DNA from: Sabulicella rubraurantiaca
GTDB taxonomy: Bacteria > Pseudomonadota > Alphaproteobacteria > Acetobacterales > Acetobacteraceae
Assembly (NCBI RefSeq): GCF_017355885.1
Contig: NZ_JAFEUU010000003.1
Span: 248,001-312,000, forward strand
Length of the DNA: 64,000 nucleotides
Reading direction: 5' to 3'
Positions 38,659 through 47,592 of the stretch are shown piece after piece. Each line of letters starts with the position of its first letter. Positions within the stretch are counted from its first letter, which is position 1. The notes under the pieces were generated by a model. That model did not search any database, was not told where the DNA came from, and saw only the letters and a program-made list of their open reading frames with translations. A program made the position numbers and the translations under genes.

Positions 38659-39027
38659 GGGACCGAGGATTGGACGGGATTGAGCGGCGCTGAGTTGTGC
38701 TGGCCACCGATGGCCGCCTCATGATGGCGCCCCTTCAGTAAGCGTGGGCGGTAGAGCTGACTGGTAATCATGAGAGGCGCATCCAGCGGCACACCGCGCC
38801 TCGTGGAAGTCCGGCCGCTCGCTTTTGATTGGCCCGGGTTCTGCTGCGCACGAGGCTCCAGCCCATCCGCGAAGGATCAGCTTGAAGCCGTTGCGCTTCC
38901 TGCGCCGTAGCACGGCCCATTCGGGAAAACCATGCTTGCATCGTCCCAGGAGGCAGGTAGAATTGGTTACAAGCGGTAGGTAATTGCCGCGACAGCGCCG
39001 TCGCACTCCAATCGCCTGGAGGCTCAC
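38659..39027. other. Intergenic DNA without a recognisable gene
   Basis: 369 bp between the exonuclease and the substrate-binding protein. Short open frames on the minus strand lack ribosome binding sites and recognisable motifs. The last 30 bp carry the TGGAGG leader of the next gene. A decayed mobile fragment is possible but no terminal repeats were seen. Confidence 0.4.
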
Positions 39028-39972
39028 ATGCTGCTTCGCAGATTCCTCGCCCTTGCCCTCTCACTGGCTGCGCTGCCAGCAGTCGCGCAAAGCTTTCCGG
39101 ACCGGCCGATCCGGCTGATCGTCCCGGTGGGCCCTGGCGGCGGCACTGACGTCTTTGCCCGCAAGCTGATCGGCGGATCGCTTGGGCAGCCGATCATCGT
39201 GGACAACCGCGCAGGCGGCAGCGGCACCATCGGCACGCAGGCCGTGATCGATGCACGCCCTGATGGCCACACGCTCGGATTCGTCTGGAACACGCCGCTC
39301 ACGGCGGCACCGCATACGCTGGGTGCGCGCTACACACTCGACAGCTACACGCCGGTGATGCGCGTCGGCTACTCCCCCTTCGTGATCTGCGCGCAGCCCG
39401 ACTTCCCGGCAACGAATCTGCAGGAGATGATCGCCAATATCCGCGCCAATCCAGGCCGCTACACCTGGGGCAATGAGGGGATGGGCGGCGTCATGCACCT
39501 CGGCGTCGAGCGGATCTGGCGCCACCTGGGTCTCGACCTCACGGCTGTCCCGTTTCAGGGCGCCGGGCAAACCCTGCCCGCCTTTCTCGGCCGGCACATC
39601 ACCTTCTACGGCGGCTCGCTCACCGGTGCGATGCCGGCCGTTCGCGCCGACACCGCAAAGTGCCTGATGCTGACCACAGCCGAGGCCTCTCCCGCTGCAC
39701 CCGGCAGTGCCGGCCTTTCCAGCATCGGCCTGTCCGAGATGGAGGTGACCATCTGGTGGGGCCTCATCGCTCCGAGGGACATGCCGGCCGACCGGCTGGA
39801 ACGCATCCGCGATGCCTTTGTCACGGCCGCACGACAGCCCCAGTTCGCAGAGCTGATGGCAAGCCAGGCTGCGGTGATGCGCATCGATACCGGCGAGGAG
39901 TTGTCTCGTTCCATTCGTGCCGAGCACGAAGCTTTGGGCACCATCGCCCGCGAACTCAACCTGCTGAAATAG
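39028..39972 (+). CDS. TctC/Bug-family tripartite tricarboxylate transporter substrate-binding protein
   Basis: 314 aa. Signal peptide MLLRRFLALALSLAALPAVA, then the Bug fold signature FPDRPIRLIVPVGPGGGTDV and VDNRAGGSGTIGTQAV. These periplasmic receptors bind carboxylates or aromatic acids. The membrane partners TctA/TctB are not in the window, so it is an orphan receptor, as is common in the family. A GAF-domain gene follows by 8 bp. Confidence 0.9.
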   Translation: MLLRRFLALALSLAALPAVAQSFPDRPIRLIVPVGPGGGTDVFARKLIGGSLGQPIIVDNRAGGSGTIGTQAVIDARPDGHTLGFVWNTPLTAAPHTLGARYTLDSYTPVMRVGYSPFVICAQPDFPATNLQEMIANIRANPGRYTWGNEGMGGVMHLGVERIWRHLGLDLTAVPFQGAGQTLPAFLGRHITFYGGSLTGAMPAVRADTAKCLMLTTAEASPAAPGSAGLSSIGLSEMEVTIWWGLIAPRDMPADRLERIRDAFVTAARQPQFAELMASQAAVMRIDTGEELSRSIRAEHEALGTIARELNLLK

Positions 39973-39980
39973 GACGAAAG

Positions 39981-40595
39981 ATGACCGATGCCGCCGGGCT
40001 GGCGCAGGAGACTGTGCTGGCTCTTTCCCGCGTGGCTGCCGAAGGAGCCGCCGCGTCAGGGCCTGAGGAGGCCCTGTGGGCCATCACGCGGACGCTTCCG
40101 GCGATACTGGGGGACCGTGCGGCGGCGCTATCCCCCCGCGCATTTCGTGACGAGGAGCCTCCCGCAGTAACCACTGCCTGCGCTGTCTTTTTACGCATGC
40201 CCGACAACGCGCATCACCTGATTGCCGCGCCGGTGAACTTTCCTCCCGAACAGCATCACGAGCTAGTCGATATCGGCCTCGGCCATCCGGGCCATGTCGC
40301 CAATACGCGGCGACCCATGGTGCTGCATGACACCACGCTGCACGCGCAGTTCGTGAAGATCCTGCAGGCCTTCCGTGCCGGGTCCTCCATGTTCACGCCC
40401 ATGCTCTGGCAGGATGAGTCTATCGGCGTGATCATCTGCGCGAACGCCGCTCGCGGCACCTTCCGCGAGCGCGACCTGGCGATGCAGACAGCTTTCGCTG
40501 GCCTGGCCTCAGCGCTCTTCATGGCGCATGGCGGACCGGCCTGGCTGGCCGGCATCGACACCAGCCGCCTGCCGGTCCGAAGGCAGGGGAACTGA
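39981..40595 (+). CDS. GAF-domain protein
   Basis: 204 aa, no membrane segment. Residues about 55-185 form a GAF domain (SSMFTPMLWQDESIGVIICA and ERDLAMQTAFAGLASALF), preceded by a helical N-terminus. There is no fused enzymatic or DNA-binding output domain. It starts 8 bp after the Bug receptor gene, so it may sense the same ligand and act through protein contacts. Function unknown. Confidence 0.75.
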   Translation: MTDAAGLAQETVLALSRVAAEGAAASGPEEALWAITRTLPAILGDRAAALSPRAFRDEEPPAVTTACAVFLRMPDNAHHLIAAPVNFPPEQHHELVDIGLGHPGHVANTRRPMVLHDTTLHAQFVKILQAFRAGSSMFTPMLWQDESIGVIICANAARGTFRERDLAMQTAFAGLASALFMAHGGPAWLAGIDTSRLPVRRQGN

Positions 40596-40601
40596 GTTCG
40601 C

Positions 40602-41960
40602 TCAGCCAGGGGCGAGGCGCTGCCAGGGCCGCAGCGCCTCGTAGTCCTCGGCGAGGTCCAGCAGCGTCGCCTCACCGTACGGCGCCCCGATAAACTGCAG
40701 GCCGGTGGGCAGCCCGCCAACCGGACGCGAGGGGACCACCACCGCAGGCAGCCCGGCCAGGTTCACAACCGTCGAGTAGAGTGCCGCCGCGCGCGGGCCC
40801 ACGGAAACGCCATCCACCGTCTCTGGGCCCGGCTTCGAACGGTCCCAGGGCAGGACGGCAGCGGAGGGCGTCACAACCACATCCACCTCTGCGATCCAGT
40901 CCGTCAGCTCGGCGCGCAGCGCCGCGACGCGATCCAGCGCGGAGACGTAATCCGCTGCCGTCAGCCGGAGCCCGGCCTCGGCCTGTGCACGGATCGTCGG
41001 CGTCACGAGGTCCTGCCAGCCACTGTGGCGCGACACCACGCGCGCGACGCCGGCGGAGGCAAGCGTGCCGAACAGATTGCCCACTTCCTCCGTGTCCCAG
41101 GGCGCAGGCACTTGCTCGACCGAATGGCCCAGCTGCGTCAGCGCCGCCAGCGCATCATGGAAGGAGGCGCGGATGCCTGGGTCCACGGGTGCCGCGCCAC
41201 AGGCAAGGATGGCGCGGATGCGCATTCGCGCTGAAGCCGGCTTGGCTGCGCGAGGCTCAGCGATGACCTCAAGCACGTTTCGCAGGTCGCGGACGCTGCG
41301 CGCGATCGGGCCGATGACCTGGAAATCGTTGGCGAGCGGCGGGAATCCCCAGCGCCGTGGCACGCGACCAACGGTCGGCTTGATCGTCGCGACGCCAGAA
41401 TGACCGGCGGGCCGGCGCAGCGACCCGCCCGCATCCGTCGCAAGGGCGACGGGGCCCATGCCGCTGGCCACCGCCGCAACGGCGCCACCACTCGATCCGC
41501 CGGGCTGCAGGGCTGGCGCCCATGGATTTCCCGTGGAGCCGAAGAGAGGATTGTCCGTAAAGCCCGCCAGGGCGAGTTCCGGCGTGTTGGTCTTTCCGAA
41601 GATCACCGCTCCTGCCGCGCGCAGCCGCGCGACGGGAATGTCGTCGCGGGGAGCGACATGATCCGCGAAAAGCCGGCTTCCCCAGGTCGCGCGCAGCCCG
41701 CCGACGAAGAGATTATCCTTCACCGTCAAGGGCACGCCGTCCAGCGCGCTGAGCGGCGCGCCTGCCTGCCAGCGCAGTGTGCTCGCGCGCGCGGATGCGC
41801 GGGCATTCTCCGCATCGAAGGTGACGATGGCGTTCAGGGACGCGTTCAGCGCATCGGCGCGCGCAAGGCACGCCTCCAGCGCTTGGAGGGGCGTCAGCGC
41901 GCCCGTCCGGTACGCATCCGTCAGATCCGCCGCATCGAGCGCCCAGGCTTCTCCAGACAT
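40602..41960 (-). CDS. Amidase (amidase-signature family)
   Basis: 452 aa. Ser-cisSer-Lys amide hydrolase. Lys near residue 82 in PLTVKDN, cis-Ser in PGGSSGGAVAAV (about 157) and nucleophile Ser in TDAGGSLRRPA (about 180) are all present. The family is broad (amides, carbamates, barbiturate ring products); GatA is unlikely because gatB/C are absent. ATG 41960 shares one base with the stop of the cyclase gene (TGATG). Together with the cyclase it forms a small amide/ring-hydrolysis pair. Confidence 0.88.
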   Translation of the reverse strand: MSGEAWALDAADLTDAYRTGALTPLQALEACLARADALNASLNAIVTFDAENARASARASTLRWQAGAPLSALDGVPLTVKDNLFVGGLRATWGSRLFADHVAPRDDIPVARLRAAGAVIFGKTNTPELALAGFTDNPLFGSTGNPWAPALQPGGSSGGAVAAVASGMGPVALATDAGGSLRRPAGHSGVATIKPTVGRVPRRWGFPPLANDFQVIGPIARSVRDLRNVLEVIAEPRAAKPASARMRIRAILACGAAPVDPGIRASFHDALAALTQLGHSVEQVPAPWDTEEVGNLFGTLASAGVARVVSRHSGWQDLVTPTIRAQAEAGLRLTAADYVSALDRVAALRAELTDWIAEVDVVVTPSAAVLPWDRSKPGPETVDGVSVGPRAAALYSTVVNLAGLPAVVVPSRPVGGLPTGLQFIGAPYGEATLLDLAEDYEALRPWQRLAPG

Positions 41961-42649
41961 CAATCAAGCCAGGCGACGGCGCGGATCGGGCTGCCTGTGC
42001 CGCCGCGAATCTTCAACGGGAAGCCGATGAAGCGGAAGCGTCCCTTGCCGACGAGCTTGTCGAGATTCACGAGCCCCTCGACATGGGTGAAGCCCATGTC
42101 GCGGCAGACATGGTGCACCTCGAAGTTGCTGCGGCCCGGACGCCCCGGGCTGACCGCCTCCACGCCGAACATGCCAATGCCCCGATTGCCGAGCCAAGTC
42201 GCACTTTCCTTGGTCAGGCCCGGGAAGTCCGTGACGTAGCCTTCCGTGCCATAGGCGCGGCGATAGAAGTCCATGTGCAGCAGCACCATGTCCTTCGGCT
42301 TGATGGTGACGCCGGCCGCTTTCTCCGCCGCCTCGAGGTCCGCGATGGAGATGTCGCTCTTGAGCGGCTTGTGGGAGAGGTCGAGGCAGACGGCTTCGGT
42401 GAAGAAGGTTTCCAGCGGAAGCTGTTCGATCGACTTGGCGCCCGGTCGCTCGTCGAAATGAACCGGTGCATCGACATGAGTGCCCGCGTGGTCGCCCATG
42501 TGCAGCACCATCGTCGCGGAGGAGAACTCATAGCCGTCGGCCACGCGCTTATGCTCGTGGGTGCTGAAGGGGTAGACCTCGATGGAGGGATGATTCGGAA
42601 GCCGGGCCATCATGTGGTGAATCTCGCGGCTCAAGTCGATCAGTTGCAT
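41960..42649 (-). CDS. Cyclase family protein (kynurenine formamidase-like)
   Basis: 229 aa. Metal-dependent hydrolase with the signature HAGTHVDAPVHF (the HxGTHxDxPxHF zinc/manganese motif), found in kynurenine formamidases, isatin hydrolases and polyketide cyclases. GGAGG stands 5 bp before ATG 42649; an upstream GTG (42661) is in frame. It lies between a ROK regulator and the amidase on one strand, so the substrate is probably a formamide, lactam or cyclic amide. Confidence 0.85.
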   Translation of the reverse strand: MQLIDLSREIHHMMARLPNHPSIEVYPFSTHEHKRVADGYEFSSATMVLHMGDHAGTHVDAPVHFDERPGAKSIEQLPLETFFTEAVCLDLSHKPLKSDISIADLEAAEKAAGVTIKPKDMVLLHMDFYRRAYGTEGYVTDFPGLTKESATWLGNRGIGMFGVEAVSPGRPGRSNFEVHHVCRDMGFTHVEGLVNLDKLVGKGRFRFIGFPLKIRGGTGSPIRAVAWLD

Positions 42650-42706
42650 GTCACCCTCCACCTGCGCTGATATGATTAACGACGGTAAGCAAAACGATAC
42701 ACCTGT

Positions 42707-43939
42707 TCAAGCCATGGGGTCGGCGAGGGGCAGGGGCCGTCGCAACGCGAATTCCTCGATGGCCAGGAGTTCCGCGGCATGGAGGTAGTCCGTGTCGGAC
42801 AGGATGACGCCGGGGGGCGTCTCCGATGCCCGGCCGAAGCTTTCCGCCAATCCGGCTCTTAGTCCCTGGACATAGGAAGGCGCGGCTGCAAGCGGCCCTC
42901 CGATGATGACCCGACGCGCTGCTGAAGCGGCACCCAACGCGAAGAGATGCCTGCCGAGCACCCGGCCCGCTTCTGCCATGATCCAGGACGTCGCGGCATC
43001 GCCCGAGCAATCGCTCGCGATCGCGGAGCGCAGGGCTTGGGGGCGCATATCCTCCCAGCCTTGACCGGGAGCCTCGGCAGGCACGCCCTGCATCCGGCGG
43101 AGGATGCCATAGCCTCCTGCTTCGGCCATCAGGCAGCCCCTTGCACCGCAGACGCAGGTGCTACGGCCCTGCGCCACGGGGACGTGGCTGGCAACGCGTT
43201 CGTCGCCCCCGCTCCGGATGGGCACGCCTTCCAGCATCACGCTCACGCCAAGGCCGAATGCGACATGGACGAGCAAGCTGGATCCAGGCAGGGTCAGCCC
43301 TTCGTTCTGCATGACCCGATGCGTCTCCGCGAGACCCAGGGCATTGCCGACCGTCTCCACGGCAGCAGGCATATGGAGGTTCTTTTCTAGGTCTGCGCCG
43401 ACATCCCTGCCGCGCAGGACGGCGAGCGAGGAAGCGATCACCCTCCCTCTCGTCTGCTCGACCGCGCCCGCCGTAGTAGCGGCTATACCCAGGACCCGGT
43501 CGCGCGGCATGCGTGAGCGGGCGACGAGCTGCTTCGCGGCGCGGGTGACATCAGCGACGAGCGTGCCGTAATCCTGTGGGAGAGCGGAGGACAGGGCCAC
43601 CTCGCCCCGGCGTCGCCCCGAGAGATCTACCAGCGAAACCCGGCGGTCAGCGATCGTCAGGCTGATGGCCAGAAAGGCTGCGCCATTCGGGTCCGCCTCA
43701 AGCTGAACATGCCGCCTGCCACGCTGGCCTGGTTCCGCGGGTGCCTCGCGGCCTTCGCGCACGAAGCCACTCGCAATGAGGTCGCGCGTGATGCGGGAAA
43801 CCGCAGCATCGGTGAGTCCGATGCGTGCCGCGACATCGGTGCGGGATACGCCTCTGTACGAGAGGATCTGGCGCATCACCAGCGATTGGTTGTGTTCCCT
43901 CAACGCAGCAACGCCGGTGCCGGGAAGTCGAACGTCCAT
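42707..43939 (-). CDS. ROK-family transcriptional regulator
   Basis: 410 aa. N-terminal winged HTH (TDVAARIGLTDAAVSRITRDL, about residues 33-53) followed by a ROK domain with the zinc-type Cys cluster CVCGARGCL. The usual ATP-binding DxGGTK is absent (the strand reads AFLAISLTIADRRVS), so it is a sugar-responsive repressor without kinase activity. It heads the cyclase-amidase genes (57 bp) and lies 153 bp downstream of an amino-acid binding protein gene, all on the minus strand. Confidence 0.85.
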   Translation of the reverse strand: MDVRLPGTGVAALREHNQSLVMRQILSYRGVSRTDVAARIGLTDAAVSRITRDLIASGFVREGREAPAEPGQRGRRHVQLEADPNGAAFLAISLTIADRRVSLVDLSGRRRGEVALSSALPQDYGTLVADVTRAAKQLVARSRMPRDRVLGIAATTAGAVEQTRGRVIASSLAVLRGRDVGADLEKNLHMPAAVETVGNALGLAETHRVMQNEGLTLPGSSLLVHVAFGLGVSVMLEGVPIRSGGDERVASHVPVAQGRSTCVCGARGCLMAEAGGYGILRRMQGVPAEAPGQGWEDMRPQALRSAIASDCSGDAATSWIMAEAGRVLGRHLFALGAASAARRVIIGGPLAAAPSYVQGLRAGLAESFGRASETPPGVILSDTDYLHAAELLAIEEFALRRPLPLADPMA

Positions 43940-44092
43940 GCTTCACCTTAGACAAGCGGCGCGCGCCTGTCCTAGCGGCACGTCCTGGCCGGACCGCCCG
44001 GGCAGGCTGCCTAGTCCCAGAGCCGCGTTGCGCCCACGGAGCCGCGCCGGGTCCACTCAACGTGGTGCCCAGCACGCTCCCTTCAGCACTGT

Positions 44093-45115
44093 TCAGCGCA
44101 GCGGCCAAGCGTACATCAGCCCACCCCGGGTCCAGAGGTCGTTGACGCCGCGCGGAAGGCCGATGGGCGTGTTCGGGCCGATGTTCCGCTCATAGAGTTC
44201 GCCGTAATTCCCGACCGCCCGGATCGCGTCGTAGAGCCAGCTCGGCTGCAGCTTCACGGCCTGGCTGAGATCGGGCACCGCGCCCAGCAGGCGGCGGATG
44301 GCGGGATCGGAGCTGGAGGCGCGTTGCTGCTCGGCGTTCTGGCTGGTGACTCCCAGCTCCTCTGCCTCAATGAGCCCGAACAGCACCCAACGGATCACGT
44401 CGAACCATTCCTGATCGTCGCGACGCACCACAGGACCGTAAGGCTCCTTCGAGAAGCGCTGATCGAGGATCACAAAGTCCTGTGGCCGCGTGAACTGGGA
44501 CCGCAGTGCGGCAAGCTGGGTCGCATCCGTGCCGATGGCGTCGCACCGTCCGGCCTGGAGCGCAGCGGCATTGTCCTGCATGCGCTCCTGCAGCACGGGG
44601 CGGAAGGTGATGCGCTCCGCGCGGAAGGCGTCGGCGGTCACGAGCTCGTTGGTCGTACCTGGCGAGAGGCAGATGGTCATGCCATCCATGTCGCGCAGCG
44701 AGCGGATATTCGCATCACGACGGACCATGAAGCCATGCCCGTCATAGAGGTTCACCCCCACCATGCGCATGCCCAGATTGGTGTCCCGGACCATGGTCAG
44801 CGTGGTCTGACGGATGAGCACATCGATCTCGCCCGCCTGCAGGGCGGTGAAGCGCTGCACGGCCGTCAGGGGCACGAAGCGAACCTTGCTCGGGTCGCCG
44901 AGCACCGCAGCCGCCACAGCGCGGCAGAGATCGGCATCCATGCCGCGCCAGACGCCTTGACTGTCGGGCAGGGAAAACCCAGCCACGCCGACATTGACGC
45001 CGCACGCGAGGATGCCGCGTTGCCGCACACCATCCAGCGTCGGCCCTGCCGCGGCGGGGCTGGCCCAGGCCAAGCATGCCGCCAGGGTCGCGGCAATCGC
45101 GCTTCGAATCATCAT
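44093..45115 (-). CDS. Amino-acid ABC transporter substrate-binding protein (AapJ-like)
   Basis: 340 aa. Signal peptide ending SPAAAG, then the family-3 solute-binding pattern LDGVRQRGILACGVNVGVAGFSLPD, and WRGMDADLCRAVAAAVLGD. The length and GYSxWLYDAIRAVGNYGELYERNIG-like C-terminus match the general L-amino-acid receptors AapJ/BztA. aapQMP permease/ATPase genes are not adjacent. AAGGAGG precedes ATG 45115 by 8 bp. Confidence 0.88.
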   Translation of the reverse strand: MMIRSAIAATLAACLAWASPAAAGPTLDGVRQRGILACGVNVGVAGFSLPDSQGVWRGMDADLCRAVAAAVLGDPSKVRFVPLTAVQRFTALQAGEIDVLIRQTTLTMVRDTNLGMRMVGVNLYDGHGFMVRRDANIRSLRDMDGMTICLSPGTTNELVTADAFRAERITFRPVLQERMQDNAAALQAGRCDAIGTDATQLAALRSQFTRPQDFVILDQRFSKEPYGPVVRRDDQEWFDVIRWVLFGLIEAEELGVTSQNAEQQRASSSDPAIRRLLGAVPDLSQAVKLQPSWLYDAIRAVGNYGELYERNIGPNTPIGLPRGVNDLWTRGGLMYAWPLR

Positions 45116-46445
45116 GTGCTCAGCCTCCTTGATCGTGAGCCCGCAGTGGTGCCGGCGTCGCGCTTCATCTGTTCCCACTTCCCCGCCTCGCGCCGCAACC
45201 ATTAAGCCGTGGCCTCGACAGAAGTCCCGGCGCGCGGGTCCGCGCCCATCCCATGCAAGCGCTGCGAAGCGCTCCATCGGCGTCAGGCCGGCGAGAATCC
45301 CGGTGCCTGCCGGAAGTCCTCTCCGCCGAGTCCCCGTCGTGCGGCAGCAGGGTGTGGGGCAAGTTTTCAGCCCTCATCTTCGGCGCTGGCGAGGTTCAGC
45401 GCCTTCGTCGCGTGGCTGCGCCGTGTGGCCCGGGAAGCCTGTCCCGACGAGGCGCCTGAGGGCCTGCTGCCATATCGGGGAAGAACCAGTCGACAAGGGT
45501 GTAGGGATCTGCGCCTTGCGGCAAGGAGGCCGCATTGCGGTCGAAGCTTGCATGCAGGATGCGGCCGGAGACGCGGCATGGCGCGGGGCAGGTTAGAGGG
45601 ATGCAGATCGGGCCGTGCCTGCCGACCACGCGTGGTACGCCGCCGTGCTTCGAGCCGAAGCGCCGTCGTTGTGGACCAGCCAATGCCCCTATCGGAGCCG
45701 CAATAAAAGACAAATGCCCCCTTCTGGGTGGAAAGGTTTATTCCGCATGTTCGGGAGTATCATGCAGAAAAGAAGGAGCGTTTCGGTTGATTGTGGATTT
45801 CCTGCACAGGACGGAATTTTTGCAGCCGGAGTGCTTCCTGGCCAAAATTACCTGCTAAAAACGCACCGCTCATCGCGCGACACTCTATAAAAAAGAGGCC
45901 CCCGCCAGTTTGTCAAACCGAAGGCGGGGGCCCAGTGAGAGACGCTCTGCTCCAGATGGGAGCGGAAATGCATGCCGGGAGATGCATGCCGTCTGTGAGC
46001 CACAACCGCATTATGGTCTGATGGTTGCGCTACCCGTTTTGCGTGCAGTCACCTCTTGTGGCCGCTCGCGATGTTTTTGAGAACTCGAAGACATCGATGG
46101 GAGACCGCGAAGTGGCCTTATGGGCTGCCACATAGCGCTGCAATGAGCAGGCGCCTGACGAATGCCGAGCTAAAGCCCCTGTGCGCTTCATCCCGGCCCG
46201 CGACCTCAAGGCCCATCACAGCCCCCCGCACGGTCCCTGGCTCGGCGCGCGGCGCATCCGCCCACTCTCTTTCCCTTCGGTTCTGGCCTTTCCGGAGGCC
46301 AATGACCCACGGAGGTCTCGCAGCACGGCGCTCCGCTGGCTGCCAAGGCTTGCCGGGTTTGCATCGCCAGCAAGCAGAACGATGCGCTAGCCTGACCAAG
46401 ACGCCGGCCGCTTGCCCCGCGCCGCCTCAGCAGGAGCACACCGCA
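45116..46445. other. Gene-poor region with lower GC (accessory DNA)
   Basis: 1.33 kb with no convincing protein gene on either strand: the longest open frames (for example 45396-45713 minus, 46118-46399 minus) lack ribosome binding sites and family motifs. The part from about 45.7 to 46.1 kb is much richer in A/T than the rest of the window and contains a strong leftward hairpin-T-run at 45897-45932. A degraded mobile or phage segment, or a small-RNA locus, would explain it. Confidence 0.5.
45885..45932 (-). terminator. Strong leftward intrinsic terminator with no gene in front of it
   Basis: Perfect 10-bp stem GGCCCCCGCC (45897-45906) / GGCGGGGGCC (45923-45932); the 16-nt loop itself contains GTTT-GTC-AAAC. 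On the minus strand the stem is followed by TCTTTTTTAT. No minus-strand gene ends nearby on the right, so it may close an unannotated short RNA. Confidence 0.65.
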
Positions 46446-47177
46446 ATGGAAGCCCGCATCGACGAGATCGCTGACGGCATCTACCGGCTGTCGGTCTTCG
46501 TGCCAGAGGTCGCCCCACCAGCGGGCTTCACCTTCAACCACTTCCTCGTGCTCGGCGACGAGCCGCTGCTCTTCCACACGGGATTGCGGCGCATGTTCCC
46601 TCTGATACGCGAGGGGCTTGCCCGAATCATCGCACCAGAGCGGCTGCGCTGGATCGCCTTCGGCCATTATGAAGCAGACGAGTGCGGCGCGATGAACGAG
46701 TGGCTCGCGGTGGCACCGCGAGCGGAAGTCGCACACGGCCAAACCGGATGCATGGTGTCGCTCAACGATATGGCGGACCGTCCGCCGCGCATCCTGGGCG
46801 ACGGTGAGGTGATTGACCTCGGCCGTGGACGGCGCGTGCGATACCTCGACACCCCGCATATCCCGCATGGTTGGGACGCCGGCGTTCTCTATGAGGAGGC
46901 GAGCAGCACCCTGCTTTGCGGAGATCTTTTCTCTCACACCGGCAATGGGCCGGCACTGACGGACATGGACGTGGTCGGGCCGGCTATCGCCACGGAGGAT
47001 TTCTTCCGCTCCTCCAGCCTGCACCCTGGCATGGGCGCCACGATCCGGCGGCTCGCGGAACTTCAGCCGCGCACGCTGGCGTTGATGCACGGATCCTCCT
47101 TCGCCGGAGACGGGACAGCAGCCCTGCGAGCCTTGGGCGACGACTATGACCGCAGAGTCCGGGCGGCACTGGCCTGA
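46446..47177 (+). CDS. MBL-fold di-iron protein (oxygen-binding ODP-like)
   Basis: 243 aa. Metallo-beta-lactamase fold with His74-x-Glu76-x-Asp78 in FGHYEADECGAMNEW, His138 in DTPHIPHGWDAG, Asp160 in LLCGDLFSH and His215 in ALMHGSSF. The Glu in place of the second His of HxHxDH is typical of flavodiiron proteins and of the stand-alone oxygen-binding di-iron proteins (ODP) that sense O2. No flavodoxin or rubredoxin domain is attached, which favours the ODP-type. Isolated in gene-poor DNA, 0.4 kb from a phasin-like gene. Confidence 0.75.
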   Translation: MEARIDEIADGIYRLSVFVPEVAPPAGFTFNHFLVLGDEPLLFHTGLRRMFPLIREGLARIIAPERLRWIAFGHYEADECGAMNEWLAVAPRAEVAHGQTGCMVSLNDMADRPPRILGDGEVIDLGRGRRVRYLDTPHIPHGWDAGVLYEEASSTLLCGDLFSHTGNGPALTDMDVVGPAIATEDFFRSSSLHPGMGATIRRLAELQPRTLALMHGSSFAGDGTAALRALGDDYDRRVRAALA

Positions 47178-47592
47178 CAAGACGAATTCCCAAGCCGCGG
47201 ACGTCGAGCTTGTCTCGGAGAATGGTGGTGCGGGAATGAGGCACACGGAGCCCAGGGAATGAGTGACAGGAACTTGGCGACAGCGGCTCCTCACCCGGAG
47301 GAAATGCGGGCTGAGGTCGATCTCCGCTTCGGAAGCGCGGCGATCCTACTATCGACTGCGTCACTCGTCCGGGCCGCACGTCGAGCCCGCTGATTGGCCA
47401 GCGTCATATCAAGGGCCGAGTGAAGGCGGGACTGGAAGTCAGCGTTCGCGAAGATGCTGGCCCGCCCGTTACGCGAATGGACAAGCGACGAGGCTAAACC
47501 CGTGTGCGCAGCCGCAAGGCTGCGCACAGCGAGCATGCCCTTCTCCCTGAACGTGTCGCGGAAGGAATACAGGCCGGTTGGGACCGGGCGCC
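47178..47592. other. Convergent intergenic region with a stable hairpin
   Basis: 415 bp between the convergent MBL and phasin-like genes. No coding region is supported. It contains one stable hairpin (47503-47528). Confidence 0.4.
47503..47528. terminator. Perfect 11-bp hairpin with GCAA loop, possible bidirectional terminator
   Basis: TGTGCGCAGCC / GGCTGCGCACA with GCAA tetraloop in a convergent intergenic gap. No T-run on either side; could stop transcription only weakly or protect 3' ends. Confidence 0.35.

Noticed and set aside
45116-45280. Cobalamin-type riboswitch or extension of the AapJ-like gene upstream of 45115
   Set aside because: No conserved B12-box or riboswitch core could be laid out, and the in-frame extension to 45277 lacks a signal peptide; ATG 45115 with AAGGAGG is the better start.
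45396-45713. Possible transposase fragment in the gene-poor region
   Set aside because: No DDE/DEDD motif, no terminal inverted repeats; cannot be supported.
46118-46399. 93-codon minus-strand frame that could be the gene in front of the leftward terminator
   Set aside because: Trp/Arg-rich composition, no start signal and 185 bp from the terminator; probably chance.
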